40,773 bases of DNA, from the IMG/VR virus record IMGVR_UViG_3300020442_004286, positions 1 through 40,773 of that record; one strand, 5' to 3'. Positions 17,589-25,300 of this stretch are shown here, piece after piece (position 1 is the stretch's first letter; every line of letters starts with the position of its first letter). Position numbers and translations under genes: made by a program. This DNA is from a virus. The notes under the pieces are model-generated. The model did no database searches. It saw nothing but the letters and a program-made list of their open reading frames with translations, and was not told the origin of the DNA.

Positions 17589-18701
17589 ATGTCTGAAGAT
17601 TTAAAATGGAGCAATTATGACTTTACAAAAATACCTTTCAAGGATATTGTAAGTGTAGGTCAACGAACTCTCTTATATAGAGATCTATTTACTGTATCTT
17701 GGTTATTAGGAAGATTTTGCAATTATAGATGTTCGTATTGTTGGCCTTATGCAAGAAGCGATAGGAAAGATCATAGACCAACAGAACTATGTTTACGCAC
17801 TATAGACAGTATAAAGGAGCAAGCACGTGACAACGGTTTTAATTCTTTTCATTTTAGTTTATCTGGTGGCGAGCCTACGTTTCACCCAGGATATCTTGAC
17901 ATCCTTAAATATTTGGCTGATGACGTCAGCAATACTAATTACACTAGTATACATATGACCTCTAATTGTTCCAGACCTATTAAATGGTTTGAGACTTATG
18001 TAGAATATGCAAAACCTTTTCATCGTGCAAGTATTACAGCAAGCCTTCATACAGAACATGTAAATACAAAAGAAAAGATGCAAGAGTTTGCAGATAAACT
18101 TAACTTATGTCAGGAGAACGATGTACAAATTACAATTAATCAAGTTATGGTTCCAGAATGGTTTGAAAGAGATTGGGAAAACGCTCTCTTCTTCCACGAA
18201 AGAGGTATCAATGTTACTCTTAAACCTCAGTCCGATCCAACAGCCTCAAGAGTGGTTGATGGATACAAAAAAGAACAACTCGAAAGACTCTGGAACGGAA
18301 TGCCGCAAAGAGCCTTCACCGAAGCGAAACGTATTTGGAATAACCGTCCACGACCACAGTTTCAAGTTCCCGCAGGAATAACCGGAAAAAATGATGCTAG
18401 TGTGCCTTGGCACATGCAGGTAGAATTAGAAGACTCTAAAGGAACAAAGTGGTATATGGACCAAGCAGAACGCTTTAATGCCTTTAATTTCAATAATTTC
18501 GAAGGATGGCGGTGTAACGCCGGTTTTAGCGGAATAATAATACGGGAGCCTGACGGTTCTGTAAAAAGAAGTTATTCGTGCCATGATGCACCTCTTGGTA
18601 ACATAGAAACAGGTTTTACCTTATTTAAAGAGCCAAAAACGTGTATTACAAAAAGTTGTGTCAGTTCAGCAGATTCTAAGATACCCAAGAGAAAAGTTTA
18701 A
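17589..18701 (+). CDS. Radical SAM protein with SPASM-like C-terminus, inside the N-twitch array
   Basis: 370 aa; ATG follows AAAGG. The radical SAM motif is CNYRCSYC (C44, C48, C51) and SLSGGEPTFHP is the SAM loop. There is no N-terminal twitch; instead the C-terminus has W-R-C309 ... S-C331 ... T-C352-x4-C357 with LGNIETGFTL, as in the protein at 2498-3478. Composition is unusual: 18181-18420 is about 47 % GC with CTC/ACC/CGT codons against about 25-30 % in neighbours, suggesting that part of the gene came recently from a higher-GC relative. It is the only non-N-twitch member within the nine-gene block. Confidence 0.85.
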   Translation: MSEDLKWSNYDFTKIPFKDIVSVGQRTLLYRDLFTVSWLLGRFCNYRCSYCWPYARSDRKDHRPTELCLRTIDSIKEQARDNGFNSFHFSLSGGEPTFHPGYLDILKYLADDVSNTNYTSIHMTSNCSRPIKWFETYVEYAKPFHRASITASLHTEHVNTKEKMQEFADKLNLCQENDVQITINQVMVPEWFERDWENALFFHERGINVTLKPQSDPTASRVVDGYKKEQLERLWNGMPQRAFTEAKRIWNNRPRPQFQVPAGITGKNDASVPWHMQVELEDSKGTKWYMDQAERFNAFNFNNFEGWRCNAGFSGIIIREPDGSVKRSYSCHDAPLGNIETGFTLFKEPKTCITKSCVSSADSKIPKRKV

Positions 18702-18702
18702 C

Positions 18703-19896
18703 ATGAATAATTTAGATACTATTTGCACATATCCTTGGACATGGTTTAGTTTTAATGTTGATTATGGAATGTGGCGAATATGTCCTAGAAGTGAATATAG
18801 GTGGTTTCAAAATGAAAAAGAAGTAAATGATTTTTTCAACACACCTACCCAACAGGATATACGTAAATCTTTATATAATGGTATAAGACATAGTAACTGC
18901 AAAGATTGTTACACAGCAGAAGATAAAGGAGGAATGAGTTATAGAAAAGCATTAAAAAGAAACTATGAAGTGCAAAATGCAGATTCTGTAATTTTAAATT
19001 CTCCTAAAGTTATTGAATTAAAATTTAGTAATTTGTGTAATTTAAAATGTGTGTTTTGTGCCAGTGTGTGTAGTAGTTTATGGGAGCATGAAGTTGGTTT
19101 GCCAAAATATGTTACTAAAAATCAAAAAGTTTCTGCAGATTATATGAAAAAAGTTATATTTGATTGGCTTGAAAATAATATAGAAAGTTTAGATTGTATT
19201 ATGTATTTAGGTGGTGAACCTGCTATACAACCTGAATTCTATGATATAGTAGATTTACTTGTCAAACACAGTCCTGAGAAAGTTGGCGTTAAAGAATTGA
19301 CCTTTAGTACAAATACTTATTATGGTGATGCTCATAGGAAAAAATTTGAAGATGCAATACAAAAAGTTTTAGATGTAGGGCATACAATATTTCCTAGAGT
19401 GAGCTTAGACGGAATTGGGGATAAGCAAATATACCAGAGAACAAATTTAAAATGGGAAAATTTTGAAAAAAACATGTTAAGTTTTTTTAATAAATTTAAC
19501 ATGAAAACACCTGGTGTTACAAAAGTAAGAGCAAATATTGCATTGAATATTTTAAATTTAATTTATTGTGAAGAAATAGTAAAATATTTAGACAATATGG
19601 GATATGGAGATATAGAACCACATTATAATTATATTGTTAAACCTGAAATGTTTTATATGCGTCATTGGGGAAGTAGATTGAACAAAGCAATAGATATTAT
19701 ACAAACACAAGATTTTAAAAACCATAAAAAGTACAAGCAACATATTTTAAAAATGGCTAAGTCGTTTACAAATTTAGAGCCAAATTTAGATCATATTAAA
19801 AAAACAAAAAAATGGATTGAAGAATACGATGAAAAAAACAATTTAAATTTTCAAAACATTTTTCCAGAAAATAGGTTTATGTTTGATGAAATGTAG
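18703..19896 (+). CDS. N-terminal-twitch radical SAM protein (array member 7)
   Basis: 397 aa from ATG 18703, one base after the previous stop; the in-frame extension to 18658 runs through the upstream gene and lacks family features. The twitch module has C8-x18-C27 (one residue longer, C-P instead of C-C) and C66-x2-C69 in CKDCYTAED. The radical SAM motif is CNLKCVFC (C112, C116, C119), then S-V-C-S-S-L-W and LGGEPAIQP. VSLDGIGDKQIYQR is the core strand. The tail NLNFQNIFPENRFMF is a variant of the shared C-terminal signature. Confidence 0.85.
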   Translation: MNNLDTICTYPWTWFSFNVDYGMWRICPRSEYRWFQNEKEVNDFFNTPTQQDIRKSLYNGIRHSNCKDCYTAEDKGGMSYRKALKRNYEVQNADSVILNSPKVIELKFSNLCNLKCVFCASVCSSLWEHEVGLPKYVTKNQKVSADYMKKVIFDWLENNIESLDCIMYLGGEPAIQPEFYDIVDLLVKHSPEKVGVKELTFSTNTYYGDAHRKKFEDAIQKVLDVGHTIFPRVSLDGIGDKQIYQRTNLKWENFEKNMLSFFNKFNMKTPGVTKVRANIALNILNLIYCEEIVKYLDNMGYGDIEPHYNYIVKPEMFYMRHWGSRLNKAIDIIQTQDFKNHKKYKQHILKMAKSFTNLEPNLDHIKKTKKWIEEYDEKNNLNFQNIFPENRFMFDEM

Positions 19897-21037
19897 TTTA
19901 CTTGATCATGGCTTATATTTTTACCCAGAAAAAGATAACCTTGCTTCTAGCAAGGCCTGCTGTCATTTTTCTAGAAACAAATTAAATCGTATAAGCCTGT
20001 CAAATTTATCTAATATCTTTGAAGATGAACACAGAATTTCTGCAAAAAATGCGTTAAAAAATAACGAAAATTTTGATAGTTGTAATTCATGTTGGAAGCA
20101 TGAAAAAGTAGGTTATCCTAGTATGCGTACTAGAGTAAATGAATTAGGAATAAAAGGAGAATACGGCGAATTAAAATATTTAGAATTAAACACTGGAAAT
20201 ACTTGTAACATACAATGTGTGATGTGTAATCCAAACGATAGCATGAAAACAAAAATGTATATTCCTATTCGTGAAAAATATAAACAGATTGATTCATCAA
20301 GATGGGAAAATTTATATGCAAGAGGCCTGCATAAAACAGACATTGATGCTTTAGATTTTAGTGTGTTTAAAAATTTAGAATATCTTAAAAGCACTGGAGG
20401 TGAAACTTTTTATAGCAAAGAATATTGGTATATGTTAGAAAAGTTTATAGATAAAGGTTATGCACAAAATATTACTATTATAAATGTTACAAATAATACT
20501 ATTCCTCTAGATAAAACAAAACTTGAAATATTTAAAAATTTTAAAAGAGTAAAAATTTTTAGCAGTGTTGACGGAATAGGTGAATTATGTGAATCTATTA
20601 GGGCTGGCAGTGTTTGGAATGATGTAAACGATAATATTAAGCATTTAATAGAACTTAATAAAGAGTATCCTAAAATATTTTCACACACTGAACCACATAC
20701 AGTGGTTCAATATGCAAACGCTTTACAGCTTGACGAAATTGTAAATTGGTGGGAAAAGATCAGCCATCCTGCTTTTAGAACAAAACAGTATTTTAGGATT
20801 TTAGATCAGCCTAGTTATTATGACATAAGAAATTTAAACAAGAATATAAAAGATAAAATACAAAACAGATATAAAAATATTCATAAATTAAAACATGTAG
20901 TAAATTATTTGAAAACAAATAAAAGTCTATATGATAGTGAAATGGGTTACAATATTTTCAATGAAAGTTGTCTTATCAATAAAGTAAATCCATTATCGTC
21001 ACATGTGCATAAGGAGATGGAAGATGCTATACAGTAA
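19886..21037 (+). CDS. N-terminal-twitch radical SAM protein, divergent (array member 8)
   Basis: 383 aa from ATG 19886 (in-frame TTG at 19883 also possible). The twitch module is changed: C3-x21-C25 (CC), without the usual C-x-x-P-W motif, and C66-x2-C69 in CNSCWKHEKVGYPS. The radical SAM motif is CNIQCVMC (C107, C111, C114), followed by NPNDSMKT and STGGETFYS, so both the S-x-W and P of GGEP are altered. FSSVDGIGELCESIR is the core strand. The shared C-terminal signature is absent. It carries two perfect small inverted repeats in its DNA. Probably a different substrate or a partner subunit. Confidence 0.82.
   Translation: MKCSLLDHGLYFYPEKDNLASSKACCHFSRNKLNRISLSNLSNIFEDEHRISAKNALKNNENFDSCNSCWKHEKVGYPSMRTRVNELGIKGEYGELKYLELNTGNTCNIQCVMCNPNDSMKTKMYIPIREKYKQIDSSRWENLYARGLHKTDIDALDFSVFKNLEYLKSTGGETFYSKEYWYMLEKFIDKGYAQNITIINVTNNTIPLDKTKLEIFKNFKRVKIFSSVDGIGELCESIRAGSVWNDVNDNIKHLIELNKEYPKIFSHTEPHTVVQYANALQLDEIVNWWEKISHPAFRTKQYFRILDQPSYYDIRNLNKNIKDKIQNRYKNIHKLKHVVNYLKTNKSLYDSEMGYNIFNESCLINKVNPLSSHVHKEMEDAIQ
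19939..19955. other. Perfect 6-bp hairpin inside coding sequence
   Basis: CCTTGC-ttcta-GCAAGG lies about 50 nt downstream of the start of array member 8. It is GC-rich for the region. A T5 run begins about 11 nt after the stem, so it is not a clean intrinsic terminator. Confidence 0.4.
20689..20709. other. Perfect 8-bp hairpin inside coding sequence
   Basis: TGAACCAC-ataca-GTGGTTCA lies within array member 8. No T-run follows, so an intrinsic terminator is unlikely. It could be an mRNA structure, a protein-binding site or chance. Confidence 0.45.
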
Positions 21038-21764
21038 ACCGCAAGACATAATGTTTGACGATGATAGAATAGATAAACTTAAAAAAATTAAATCTGACTC
21101 GCAAGTAATAAAAAATTTTTTCAGCAAAGATGAAATTGAAAAAATTATTAGAGAAAAAGAAAATTCTGTACCTGTAAATAAATTAGGAAGTATTGTAAAT
21201 TGGAAATATTCGGCAAACTCAGAATACAAAAACTGGCTTGAAGAAAAATTTCAAAAAGTTTTGCCCCATAAGTTTACTCAACACGGAGGAAATTATTTTA
21301 AAACAAGTATGCCTTTTTTTGTGCATACTGATACAGGCAAGGAAGAAGTAAATAATTTACTTCCTTACAAAAACATTGTTGTACCACTTACACAAAGTTC
21401 AAAAGATCAGCCATGTTATACAGTTTTATTTAAACAGAGATGGTATGGGCAGTCATGCATGTTTTGGAAAGGACCGCTTTTTAAAAAATCTAAAACTGAT
21501 TACAATTATAAATTAGAAGATTACTCTACATTAGAGAATTTTACAAATAGGAATATGAGCATAAATGAATATACTAATTTTCTTACACATTTACCGTATA
21601 ATAATTTACATGGACTTTCTGTAGAGTGTGTTTATGAATGGAATATTGGCGATATAATTATTTTTGATTGCACACAATTACATAGTAGCAATGATTTTAC
21701 CAGCAAAGGATCTACTAGTCCTAAATTTGCTTTAAGTTATTTTTGTAGGGTTACTGATGATTAA
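21024..21764 (+). CDS. Probable Fe(II)/2-oxoglutarate-dependent oxygenase
   Basis: 246 aa from ATG 21024, which follows AAGGAG by 7 nt; ATG 21003 would leave that site inside the gene. The metal facial triad is suggested by FFVHTDTG (H101, D103) and DCTQLHSSNDF (H220). The basic residue that binds 2OG is not an obvious Arg; K234 in SPKFALSYF is a candidate. The fold is the double-stranded beta-helix seen in hydroxylases such as phytanoyl-CoA or prolyl types. It overlaps the radical SAM gene upstream by 14 nt and the PLP gene downstream by 8 nt. Confidence 0.65.
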   Translation: MLYSKPQDIMFDDDRIDKLKKIKSDSQVIKNFFSKDEIEKIIREKENSVPVNKLGSIVNWKYSANSEYKNWLEEKFQKVLPHKFTQHGGNYFKTSMPFFVHTDTGKEEVNNLLPYKNIVVPLTQSSKDQPCYTVLFKQRWYGQSCMFWKGPLFKKSKTDYNYKLEDYSTLENFTNRNMSINEYTNFLTHLPYNNLHGLSVECVYEWNIGDIIIFDCTQLHSSNDFTSKGSTSPKFALSYFCRVTDD

Positions 21765-22614
21765 AGGAGCAAGAGCTATTTTTGACAGTAATGTATATAA
21801 CTTTGTTAAGTCATGCGACCTTTGGAACAGTAATGATGAAAGTATGACATATGCAAATGTGAATAAATTTGTATCAACTTATAAATTAAAATTAAGTGAA
21901 TACAAATATTCGCAATTACAAGGTTTAGGAAAATACAAGTTTGTCAATGTAGTAGACGGTGTCACTGGTGCGTTTCTTGACTGGTATATAACTTTTGGAA
22001 TAAAAAATATTTTTGTTCTTAAAGGAGAATACCCTTTTCATAAGGCTAATGGATGCAAAGAAGTAGATACAGTTTACCAAGTTCCAATGTACAAAACATT
22101 AATATTAAGTCTACCATTTAGTGCTACAGGTAATGTGCATGAAAATTTTTACGAAATACTAGAAACATGCGTAGCTAATAAAATTAATTTACTCATAGAT
22201 TGTGCTTATCTTAATATTAGTTCTATAGGAAAAATAAACATTGATTGTATACAGATACAAAGTATTGCTACTAGTTTAAGTAAAGTCTATAATACAGGAT
22301 CAAATAGAATAGGTTTACAATTTAACAGGTATGATAAAAATAGTCCTTATAAAGAACTTAATAATTGGTCTTACTTAAATCATCATAGTATTAATCTGCA
22401 TACACAACTCTTAAACAAATTTAAATTATCATACACATTAGAAAAATATCAACAAACACAAAAAACAATATGTAACAAATATAACTTAGATAAAAGTGAC
22501 ACAGTAATATTTGGTTTGTCTAATGCCGAAAAATATAATTCATACAATCGATCTGGAATAATTAATAGAATATGTATATCAAAGGAAATACAAGATGCAA
22601 ATAACATACAATGA
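21757..22614 (+). CDS. Minimal PLP-dependent aminotransferase-like protein, second copy
   Basis: 285 aa, paralogous to the minus-strand protein at 9106-9945. LLIDCAY carries the PLP-ring Asp148; IATSLSKVYNTGSNRIGLQF carries candidate Lys176 and Arg184. SLPFSATGNVHENFYEIL matches SMPFPFYGDVHPDMEQIL in the paralog. As there, the N-terminal and small domains are short. Embedded in the operon between two 2OG oxygenases, which suggests amine introduction or removal in the same pathway as the oxidations. Confidence 0.7.
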   Translation: MIKGARAIFDSNVYNFVKSCDLWNSNDESMTYANVNKFVSTYKLKLSEYKYSQLQGLGKYKFVNVVDGVTGAFLDWYITFGIKNIFVLKGEYPFHKANGCKEVDTVYQVPMYKTLILSLPFSATGNVHENFYEILETCVANKINLLIDCAYLNISSIGKINIDCIQIQSIATSLSKVYNTGSNRIGLQFNRYDKNSPYKELNNWSYLNHHSINLHTQLLNKFKLSYTLEKYQQTQKTICNKYNLDKSDTVIFGLSNAEKYNSYNRSGIINRICISKEIQDANNIQ

Positions 22615-23284
22615 CGAAAACATTACAATAGTTGATAATTTTTTAGATGATGACACATTGCTTAAAGTAAGAGATCAAAGCGAATGTTTAAAAATGGTAA
22701 GACTACAACTAGGTGATGATAAAGTTTATAAATTAAATGTTGGTGATATTTACAAAAGTGAAAACAAATATTGGACACATAAACTACCTTGGAATAATAA
22801 TTTTGAACCATTTATACATAAACTAATAGATTTTATAGCACAAAATAAAACATGCCTTCCAAAGGAAAAATTTGAGAAAATTAGTTGTATGTTACATGTA
22901 TATTTAAAAGGATCAGAGCTAAGTTGGCATCGTGATGGTGCTTTAGGTGGAGGCGCATATAGTTTTTACATACACGATGAGTGGAGGCATACATGGGGCG
23001 GAAATCTTATGATAGCAGATTCTAAAACAAAAATGAAACCAACTAGAAAAATGCCAGGCACTGTTTTAGAGGATATGTTAGGTAGAGAATATAATGCAAG
23101 AAGTAGAACTTGGAATTTAAAAACAGAAAGCGAGATGATAATGACTCCCGGACACGGAAGATATTTTGCTCCATTACCAAATAGACTTATGATTACTACA
23201 GGCGAAATTGTTCATAAAGTAGAAAGAGTTGATTCAACAGCAGGAGAAAATAGTAGAAGAAGTTTAACAGGATTTTTTTCATAA
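22595..23284 (+). CDS. Fe(II)/2OG-dependent oxygenase (prolyl-hydroxylase-like)
   Basis: 229 aa with a full facial triad: SWHRDG (H112, D114), GEIVHKVERV (H207), and the 2OG-binding Arg in ENSRRSLTGFF (R221 or R222). The HxD is preceded by the CMLHVYLKGSEL strand and followed by WGGNLMIAD, as in prolyl 4-hydroxylase-like phage oxygenases. It is the best-preserved oxygenase of the seven in the window. The gene overlaps the PLP gene by 20 nt and shares one base with the kinase-like gene, implying co-translation. Confidence 0.82.
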   Translation: MQITYNDENITIVDNFLDDDTLLKVRDQSECLKMVRLQLGDDKVYKLNVGDIYKSENKYWTHKLPWNNNFEPFIHKLIDFIAQNKTCLPKEKFEKISCMLHVYLKGSELSWHRDGALGGGAYSFYIHDEWRHTWGGNLMIADSKTKMKPTRKMPGTVLEDMLGREYNARSRTWNLKTESEMIMTPGHGRYFAPLPNRLMITTGEIVHKVERVDSTAGENSRRSLTGFFS

Positions 23285-23829
23285 TGTTTCAAAAGTATAC
23301 TACAAAACATGATGGTGTTGGCACAGTTGTTGATGTTGAGATTGATTATGATGCAAATATTATTAAGAGGTCTTTTCATGAAGGATCAGTTACAGTCAAC
23401 GGCACACAACACGAATACAAAAATGATGAAGTAACAGAATTTTTTGAAAACGAAATCTATTGGCTACAAGAATTAAAATCAAAATGGGTGCCTGAATTGA
23501 TCGATATAGATTATGCAAAAAAAGAAATCCTACAAAAGTATTATGGACCATGTCTGTTAGACAGTTATAATAACAAAAAATATTTAATTTACGTACCAGA
23601 TATAAAAAAACAAATTATTGAAATGTACACTTTTTTTAAAGAAAAAAATGTATATAAACGAAATGGAAGCCTAAGTAACCTTACACATAATAATGGACAA
23701 TTAATTGCATTTGATTTTAAATGGGCTAAACAAAGACCTAAAGGAAAGAAAATGGAAATTTTTTCATATGACACTTGGCTTGTAAAAATAGACAAAACAT
23801 TACCAGCAAAATTAAAGGAGATAGCATAG
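23284..23829 (+). CDS. Small kinase-like protein
   Basis: 181 aa. The segment GSLSNLTHNNGQLIAFDFKWAK resembles the catalytic N (N132) and DFG-like Asp (D144 in AFDFKWA) region of lipopolysaccharide/aminoglycoside-type kinases. The C-terminus ends with a WLVKIDKTLPAKL helix. The N-lobe is short and has no clear glycine-rich loop, so it may be a degenerate or minimal kinase. It lies between two oxygenase genes with overlapping ends. The phosphorylated substrate, if any, is unknown. Confidence 0.5.
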   Translation: MFQKYTTKHDGVGTVVDVEIDYDANIIKRSFHEGSVTVNGTQHEYKNDEVTEFFENEIYWLQELKSKWVPELIDIDYAKKEILQKYYGPCLLDSYNNKKYLIYVPDIKKQIIEMYTFFKEKNVYKRNGSLSNLTHNNGQLIAFDFKWAKQRPKGKKMEIFSYDTWLVKIDKTLPAKLKEIA

Positions 23830-24374
23830 TGTCCCATTTTGAAAAAATAAATTTTTTACCTGTGCATAATTTATACTATGAATACAAACTTCTTAATTTA
23901 GAAAATAAAGATGGACAAATTTGTTTAAACAGTACAAAAGATGATCCGGACAATTATTTACTAGGAGCAGGAAGTTTAATCAAAGACTGGAGTGATGCAC
24001 TTAGTACAGAAGGAAGACATACGTCAAAAACACCAAAAATTGAATACAAAGAAGAAGATTTTACAGAGTTATGTTCAATTTTTAAAGGAACAGTTTTTGA
24101 AAGTGTATATATAAAGATTAAACAACATTTTAAGATAGGAAGAATACGCATAATGACAAGCAAACCTAAGACTTGTTTGTCTTGGCATTACGATTTGCAT
24201 AAAAGACTGCACTATGTTATGCGTACAAATGAATTTGGTTGCTATATGATAATTGAAAAGGAAATACAGCACTTACCACATAATACTTGGTGGGTTACAG
24301 ATACTACTAAATATCATACTGCGATAAATGCAAGCCAAAATGATAGATTGCATCTGGTAGGAACAATATTATGA
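23829..24374 (+). CDS. Aspartyl/asparaginyl beta-hydroxylase-like 2OG oxygenase, GTG start
   Basis: 181 aa from GTG 23829, which overlaps the upstream TAG and follows AAAGGAG by 8 nt; the in-frame extension to 23775 lacks that site. The core has IGRIRIMTS, SWHYD (H120, D122), RLHYVMRTN, TTKYHTAIN (H163) and NDRLHLVG (R173), the order found in aspartyl/asparaginyl beta-hydroxylases. These hydroxylate Asp/Asn side chains or related small molecules using Fe(II) and 2OG. The 3' end overlaps the SpeD-like gene by 4 nt. Confidence 0.78.
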   Translation: MSHFEKINFLPVHNLYYEYKLLNLENKDGQICLNSTKDDPDNYLLGAGSLIKDWSDALSTEGRHTSKTPKIEYKEEDFTELCSIFKGTVFESVYIKIKQHFKIGRIRIMTSKPKTCLSWHYDLHKRLHYVMRTNEFGCYMIIEKEIQHLPHNTWWVTDTTKYHTAINASQNDRLHLVGTIL

Positions 24375-24730
24375 TATGGGGATACCATTTAGTACTTGAC
24401 TGTAAACAAGGTAATAAAGAAAAAATAACAGATCCTGCTGTTATAAAAGATTTTTCTAAAACACTAGTAAAAGATATTGAAATGGTTGCATATGGGGATC
24501 CTATTGTAGAACACTTTGCAACCCACGATAAAGAGAAAGCTGGTTGGACATTAGTTCAGCTAATAGAAACAAGCAATATTTGTTGTCATTTTGTAGATAT
24601 ATCTGGTGATTTTTATTTAGATGTATTCAGTTGTCAAACTTTTGACAATAACAAAGTTATAGAACTTGTCAATAAATTTTTTCAGCCGGTAAACATTAAA
24701 GAAAGATTTATTGAAAGAAATGCAGAATAA
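24371..24730 (+). CDS. speD-like: S-adenosylmethionine decarboxylase (SpeD) family protein
   Basis: 119 aa, the size of bacterial class-1b SpeD. GYHLVLDC is the typical first strand. The pyruvoyl-forming site reads IETSNICCH: Ser68, then His73 five residues later and Cys88 twenty residues later, the same spacing as Ser63/His68/Cys83 of the Thermotoga enzyme. The normally invariant His after the Ser is Asn69. Autocleavage before Ser68 would create the pyruvoyl group. Known activity of the family is AdoMet decarboxylation for polyamine synthesis; some SpeD homologs have been reported to decarboxylate ornithine or arginine instead, so the substrate is open. Confidence 0.75.
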   Translation: MIWGYHLVLDCKQGNKEKITDPAVIKDFSKTLVKDIEMVAYGDPIVEHFATHDKEKAGWTLVQLIETSNICCHFVDISGDFYLDVFSCQTFDNNKVIELVNKFFQPVNIKERFIERNAE

Positions 24731-25298
24731 TTTATATGAATTTGTTGAAATAGAAAATATTGACGTCATAAAAAACGAGCTTATAGAGCTCGGAAAAATT
24801 AAAGCTCCCAAAAAAAATAAAAATATATTTAAAAGTGATTTGACAAATACATGTCCAACTTTATACAATTTTCTTAAAAAATCTCCCTCAACTTATAACT
24901 GCAGGTTTTATTTTACAAAAACTAATGAAGGCTTAATGCCACATATTGACGGGCATAAAGATTTAGGATGGGGATTGAATATACCTGTTCTTAATTACGA
25001 GGACAGTGAAACTTTGTTTTATAGTTGTGATGAAAGTAACATGCAACATAGTAATTATGATTTCAATACTAAAAAAAGTAACATCAAAGGTAAAATGAAT
25101 CCTTATCATGCCCAATATATGTATGCAAAAGATTTAAATAAATTAACAATCATAGAAAAATTTTGTATGGACAAACCTTGTATTTTTAACACCAGTGTAA
25201 TGCATAGTATGAAAAATTATAATGACATGACACGGATTATGTTTTTGGCTAGGTTTCACACACATAACAGTTATGATGAGATTAAAGAGTGGATATAA
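24720..25298 (+). CDS. Fe(II)/2OG oxygenase-like protein
   Basis: 192 aa from ATG 24720 (TTG 24711 also in frame). The facial triad is MPHIDGHKD (H75, D77) and SVMHSMKN (H162), with R172 in NDMTRIMFLARF as the 2OG anchor. WGLNIPVLN after the HxD matches YGLNIPIKN in the protein at 40169-40735, so the two are paralogs. Overlaps the SpeD-like gene by 11 nt and ends 2 nt before the next ATG. Confidence 0.72.
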   Translation: MQNNLYEFVEIENIDVIKNELIELGKIKAPKKNKNIFKSDLTNTCPTLYNFLKKSPSTYNCRFYFTKTNEGLMPHIDGHKDLGWGLNIPVLNYEDSETLFYSCDESNMQHSNYDFNTKKSNIKGKMNPYHAQYMYAKDLNKLTIIEKFCMDKPCIFNTSVMHSMKNYNDMTRIMFLARFHTHNSYDEIKEWI

Positions 25299-25300
25299 GT

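Noticed and set aside
18088-18381. 97-codon plus-strand frame within the radical SAM gene at 17589
   Set aside because: It is a shadow in another frame; the main frame carries conserved motifs throughout, and the open shadow results from the local rise in GC.
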